The notes beneath the pieces were generated by a model. The model made no database searches and was not told the origin of the DNA. It was given only the letters and a program-made list of their open reading frames with translations. A stretch of 64,000 nt of DNA. Origin: Calcarisporiella thermophila CBS 279.70 (Eukaryota > Calcarisporiellomycota). The stretch spans positions 486,206 through 550,205 of the forward strand of contig NW_027192201.1 of assembly GCF_041956535.1 (NCBI RefSeq), read 5' to 3'. Of this stretch, positions 59,062 to 64,000 are shown in pieces; the stretch's first letter is position 1, and the number at the start of each line of letters is the position of its first letter. The translations under genes and the position numbers were made by a program.

Positions 59062-62000
59062 TTATATATCACGAGTTGTTTCCACAAAGCGGTCGCCACC
59101 CCTCTTCACCCACTTCTCTAGTAGCCAGTTCATGTCCTGAATTACAAAAGAGCACACCATAGACGTAACGTCCATGAACCGTTGTATATGAGCTATAATA
59201 TCTTTGACGAGTGCAGTGCTCTCTGTCCCCGAACTCCCAGTGGAAGACTCGGGGCTCAATGACTTTGTCAGGGTGATATCTGGAGGGGATGGCTTGCTCT
59301 TGGAAGGTGAAGAAGGGAGAGAAGCGTTGGAAGAAGTAGCAAGAGCAGTACACTCTTGAAGCCAGTTTTCAAGGAAATATGCAGAACGAAGCAGGCGTAT
59401 GACAGCATCAATGTAGCGGGCACTGGCATCTTCTGAACCTTTTCCCACGGAGGAGACACGCTCCATGGATCTTTCCATAGAGCGTGTCAACCTTGAGCCC
59501 AGAGATATAAGAGAGGAGGACTGTTCAATCAAAGCAGATGTTACAATGGGATAAACCGATTTGGGGATGCTATATTAACACTCACTGGTAATTTAGAGGC
59601 AACCGTATAGGGGTGGGGTTTGGGAGTGTTTGGGGATCCATTAGGCGTCGATATGTTAGTGGGCGGCTGAGGAGGGGACTGAGCTTCCTTCAGGCCGATC
59701 TTTCTCACCAGCAGAGCTTGAACCACTTCTAGAGTGGGTATGACCTCTTCCAATTTCTAATTTTCCAGCCCTATTGGCATTAGTCTCTGGTAAGAGATGC
59801 TTCTACAATGGGCGCTTTTTACCTTCAATGTGGCCTTGCTATCTTTCAGAGGCTCCCACGTGCCGAGCGGGTCGAGAGTAGCAGAGAGTGTTTCGCACAC
59901 ATGTATTTTGTTTTCAATGTTGGGCAGGCGCACTTCTCTTTGAAGCCTATAAAAAGGAAAAGATTTAGTTTATCCAAGGAAACTCTACGCTGTTGAAAAT
60001 TACCAGATGCTTCGCGGTACGAAAAGTCGATTCGTCAGAAAAGCACCGGAGGTCATGCTATTTTCCAAAGTTCGCATCAGCCAGAACGACCTTTCGAGGG
60101 GGTTCGAGGGCGGTGGCAAATGGGCCTTCTTCTTCATCATTACAAACTTTGGGAAAAGGTTAACCAACCTCGACCAATACAAATATGGCACTTTTTATCT
60201 TACGTCATTTTCAATTAAATGAATGCCCAAACTAGCTTGGGTGGCATATCCGTCTGCATTTGCCAGTAGAGTCCCCGTGCGCGAAGGCACATTTCCAGAG
60301 AGGGATTTTCCATCGGGAGAGGGCGGGGAAGCAGCACTGTAGCTATTCGCGTCGGTGTGGCCATCTTTGTCTACGTACGGTAATGATTCTATCGAGTGAT
60401 GGGGGTTGGTTCGTAAAGATCGCACACTATGCAATGGGGGAGACCTCAGCAAGCTTTTTATCATGTCACTACCGGCCAGAGTATTTTCATGTGCAAAGTC
60501 GCGGGAAGGTATTTGTGAAGCCAATATTCCCTCGGGTAAACTCTCGGTGGAGCCATTGTTCCGTTTGAAGAAGGGCGTCTTTATCGAGAAAGAAGGGTTG
60601 CGCAGCCTCTCCTCTTTTATCGGCCGTTGCTCTTGGATACTTCGCACCGAAGTAGAAGAGGATGAGCGCCAAAGAGTCTTTAGTTTGGTTCTGTTCTGAA
60701 TCTGCTTCTCTTGTTCAGTGTCCGACGAGGTGCATAGCGGATCGCGGAAGAGTCGGTCGCGCATTAAGACTGTCTTGAGCGAGCCAAGGGGCACCTGCTG
60801 CGTGTTGTCTAAACAGTCCTCTGAATGGGCCGATTCGGTCCGGCTTGCCAGGACAAGGGCCTCGTTGCCGACCACCACGCTCTCGGCAGCTATGTCATGT
60901 TTCTTCTTGAGGCCAAAGGAGAGTGCACGACGAGGCTCAGAATTGCGCTTAGATGGACCTCGTGGGGAAGCCTCGTGATGTAGCAGGCTAGCTGCCTGCA
61001 TGGGACCTTTGGAGGAGAGAAGAGAGGTAAACCCTTTTAGCGAAAGTCTGCGATCGCGCGTTCCAGAGTTTCTCCTCCCGAGTGAAGGAAAGGACGATTT
61101 ATTCTGGGGGGTCTTGCCCATTGTATTCTCGGGCAACATGTTCGAAGACCTAGCATTTGAAGTCGTGCTGGTGGTTAAATCGTTTGCGGCTTCGTTCACC
61201 GCACAAGGCTGGATCAGCGTACTGTGTTTTTGCTTCCGCTCTGAAAGATATCGAACCCGTTGCGTATAGAGTTCATGCTATACCATCAAGCAGTTTAGTT
61301 GGATGCTAATAGAATAGAATTCGGTAGACCAATCTTACAATATGCATGAGCTTTGGCTTATCGGATGCAGGACAAGGTCCTGCGAGTGCTTGATCCAGCA
61401 GATCGACCGCGTCTTGATAAGCACATAATGCCGCATCGTAGTTGTTTTCCGCGTCAAAAGCAACGGCTTGCCGCGCCTTCTCGCGAGCAGCCGAGACCAT
61501 GAGGTTCGAGGCAGAGGGACTTGTCGGGGTAAGTTTGCAATTCAGTGGTGACGGCTTGCAGTCGAATTTAGTCGCAGCGCTCGAGAGGGTCTTGTCAGGC
61601 GATGGCGGATTCCCCTTCTCTGTTAATATAGGACGCTCTTCGGCATCACGATCCAATGTGGATGAGCGGGTATTCACTGAGGAAATGTTGCAAAGGGCGG
61701 TGCCTAGAGCTGCGTCATCTATAGCTGGTTCTCCCGGGGGAACAGAAATTGCTTTCTGTGATCCCGGGTCAATGTATAGGCGAGAGAGGTATAATAGCCG
61801 CTGCTTGTATGATTCTTGCTAAAGATTGGGAAGTAGAGTGAGTCTATGCAACGGGATGATCTTACAACACCACGGAGGCTTACAATCTGCTGGAGCCGCT
61901 TCACGTCGCTCACAGAGGATGACTCGAATATCCTTGCGAGCAGCTGAATTGCCTCCTGGTAAGAATCGATGGCGGCCGTGACGTTGTGCTCGTTGTCGAG

Positions 62001-62150
62001 CATCACAGCCTGACGCGCTTTCTCAAGCGCCACGGCCAGCTGGCGATTCTTGCTTAAGGATTTCCAGGTGTGAGTTCGCGGCGGGGAGCCCGCGGCGTCG
62101 GCGGCCTTTGGGAACAAGGAGGAAAACACCAAGGGGTCTCTCTCGCCCAT
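59062..62150 (-). CDS. tandem MIT-domain protein
   Basis: Seven exons: 62150-61884, 61818-61339, 61277-60204, 60146-60004, 59946-59823, 59756-59586 and 59520-59062, giving 905 aa. Two MIT domains sit at the N-terminus: ALEKARQAVMLDNEHNVTAA with ESYKQRLLYLSRLY, and AREKARQAVAFDAENNYDAA with HELYTQRVRYLSER. An intron interrupts both at the same residue. A long Ser-rich disordered middle follows. The C-terminal part has the block RSFWLMRTLENSMTSGAFLT, then FVPRSIWLQREVRLPNIENK and TLSATLDPL, as in unnamed fungal MIT proteins. MIT domains bind ESCRT-III tails, so a role in endosomal or cytokinesis traffic is plausible but inferred. No ATPase or protease domain is present, so it is not Vps4 or calpain-7. 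Confidence 0.88.
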
Positions 62151-63473
62151 TGTCGTGTCCTTCAGTCGGCGGGATTGCTAAGTGGAGGCGGTTAATTCGC
62201 AAATGCAGACCGCGCAGGGAACGGCAATGTCAAATAAAAGAGGGTTTCAGGTGCAAGAGAGGGGGTCGCTAAGCCTATTTGCTATGTATCGAAGAGACGA
62301 TCGTAAATTTGCGTTTCAGAACCTAATTTTTTTTTGTGGCTCTCCCATGCGAGGCAAGTGTGTCCACAGGCGGGAACAGACACACGCACAAAGCTGTCCC
62401 TTGCTTGCCCAAAGCTCCCATGGCACCGCCCGTGGCCTTCCCTCGGCCCTCCAACCTGCTCAGCCTGGCCGCGGGGCGCCGCCCGGCCGGCTCGCCGCTG
62501 CAGCGAGCTGGCGTTGAAATCCGCCGTAATTTCGATCCAATTTTCCCGTTTTCAAAGTCATCCCCTAATGGCCTGCCCGCGGCGGTGATTTATGCACCCG
62601 GGCCCTCTCAGCTGGGCAGGCTTCGATATGGTAATATCAAACCCACCCGTGCCAGAAACTGAATATCAGCTTATAAAGTAACTGCTCGGAGGGCCGTGGG
62701 CGGCCGCCATGACGACATAGGCTCCGTGCCGCGGCCGCACAAAAGAAGCACTGCGAAATGTGCATAGTTGTGGGCGACGAAGATCGAGCTCCATCCCCGC
62801 GCTCATTCGTCTACGCAGCCTTATGTCATCCGCCATTGTTCTGTGGACTGAGACTGGTAGAGCTTGGCTTTAGGTGCCCAGGAGCATGGCCTGTAGCCGG
62901 AAGGAGGGCCTTCCTGCGGCACGGCCCTTGAAAGGCCACTGAGAATGCATCGGCCCGGGAAAGAGTTAAGCTTTGCGGGGACAGCTGCACAGTCTGATCA
63001 AGAAAAGCGGGAGCGTCGGCAAAACCTGTCAGATCAACGAGGGACTGTGCGATGTGTTTAGGGAAAAAAAAAAAAATAGCTGCAGGCCACCGTCGGAATA
63101 TGAACCAGAATTTAATCTATTGTTTTTCTAGATGCACAATTTCTGGCGTAGTTTATATTAGCATGTGCTAACACAACGACGAGCCGTGGATTTCTTCTGT
63201 TTCTCCTTGCAAGCATTTCTATATGGCCGCCCATTTCCGCTCATTTTTTTTTTTTTTAAATCTGGACCCAAGGATCCCGCTGTCTTTGAGGACCAACATT
63301 TCCAGCCATGTATGGTACAATATGATTTATATAAAATTGGAAACCCTTGGAGCTAATACAACAAATCTGGTTGTTTCTAAGAATCGAGTGGAACCATGGG
63401 AATCATAGGAAACAAAGCTACCCCTCCTCCTAAATATTCGCGGTGTATTTTTAGTTCTTCATGCGTTGGGCCG
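62151..63473. other. 1.3 kb spacer, MIT-gene promoter
   Basis: GC-rich between 62340 and 62990, then AT-rich. Overlapping short ORFs in several frames carry no conserved features. It also covers the KEX1 3' flank. Confidence 0.45.
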
Positions 63474-64000
63474 CTAATGCTCGCTAGATTTTCGTTCCTG
63501 GGTTTCATCATCGTGCGCACGGTTGTAGTCCTCCTCTTCCTCCTCGCTGTCCCCAACATCAAAGTGTCTATCAGCCGCAAAGAGCGCGGGCGACTCTGCC
63601 ACCAGCTCATCCAGCTCATTGTCATCTTCGCTTCTTAGCGCCGCGAAACGGGCTTTCGCATTTTCTCGGTTGCGGCGATACCATAGAAATCCCGCTAAGC
63701 CAACAAGGCCGCCCACCACTAATAGCGCAACGACGCCAGTCGCCGCATAGTAGTGATTCCATTTACCAGAGCCAAGGCCCGTGGGGTCCTCCCAGCCAAA
63801 AGGAGCCTACACATTGAAAATTAAAAGGGCATAAGCAATCCCAATTCAACAACGCTTCCAAGTAGAACGCACCCCAGAGGTGCCCACCCAGGAAGGCACT
63901 TCTGCAATACTCTTGTCACCCAAACCCATGAACCGATTCACCATGTCAAGCTCAGGTAAAGGTTGATCGTAACCCACGGCATGGGACGCCTGACTCACGA
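63474..64000 (-). CDS. KEX1: Kex1-type carboxypeptidase, C-terminal part (5' cut by window edge)
   Basis: Two exons are visible: 64000-63873 and 63806-63474. The first contains QASHAVGYDQPLPELDMVNR and FMGLGDKSI, the S10 serine carboxypeptidase C-terminus. SHAVGYDQP carries the catalytic His equivalent of the SHMVPYD motif, with Val-Gly in place of Val-Pro. The second holds a single TM segment (YYAATGVVALLVVGGLVGLA) followed by a cytosolic tail rich in Glu and Asp (SEEEEEDYNRAHDDE). A C-terminal TM plus acidic tail defines Kex1, a Golgi enzyme that trims basic residues from prohormones and mating factors. The catalytic Ser and Asp lie outside the window. Confidence 0.88.

Overview
This 64 kb window is nuclear DNA from a fungus. 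The genes carry short GT-AG introns, mostly about 50-130 bases. They include families typical of fungi: an Opi1-type repressor, Kex1 carboxypeptidase, an Ecl1-type zinc protein, a Thi4 suicide thiazole synthase, a fungal Na/K-type P-ATPase and a vacuolar PQ-loop transporter. I cannot place it to species. The gene set fits Dikarya, probably an intron-rich ascomycete or a basal relative; that placement is inference. I saw no rRNA, tRNA or CRISPR.

The first part (1-39.4 kb) is a dense housekeeping region with moderate to high GC. In order it holds a partial two-TM protein (-), OPI1 (+), signal recognition particle receptor beta (-), importin KAP123 (+), the SANT-domain corepressor SNT1 (-), a proteinase K-like subtilase (-), the PKA catalytic subunit (+), a bHLH factor (-), a type IIC-like P-ATPase (-), a quinone oxidoreductase (+), a PQ-loop transporter (+), a MARVEL-type protein (-), a PUF protein (+), an Ecl1-like protein (+), RhoGDI (+) and a Gcn4-like bZIP with upstream ORFs (-).

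The second part (about 39.5-58 kb) is much more AT-rich. It alternates conserved genes with degenerate or lineage-specific sequence: an ankyrin-repeat ORF that runs into duplicated AT-rich sequence, an unknown multi-TM protein, a foldback element inside 64-base direct repeats, an orphan exon, and coding-like fragments near 40 kb. The conserved genes here are a cupin protein, a NIPA-like transporter, V-ATPase c'' and THI4. Reading the minus strand of 53.85-57.45 kb exon by exon gives a gene of about 21 exons. I identify it as MCMDC2, the meiotic MCM-like protein known mainly from animals. This is the most interesting object in the window, and single-frame ORF views hide it completely.

The last part (58-64 kb) holds a two-exon metallothionein, a tandem-MIT-domain protein and the 3' end of KEX1.

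Functional links are loose, as is usual in fungi. OPI1 and the bHLH protein may both touch lipid or E-box regulation. PKA, Ecl1 and the bZIP are nutrient or stress regulators. KEX1, SR-beta, V-ATPase c'' and the PQ-loop protein serve the secretory and vacuolar systems. Intron positions were read by eye from splice consensus and frame continuity. Most gene models close in phase; the exceptions are stated.
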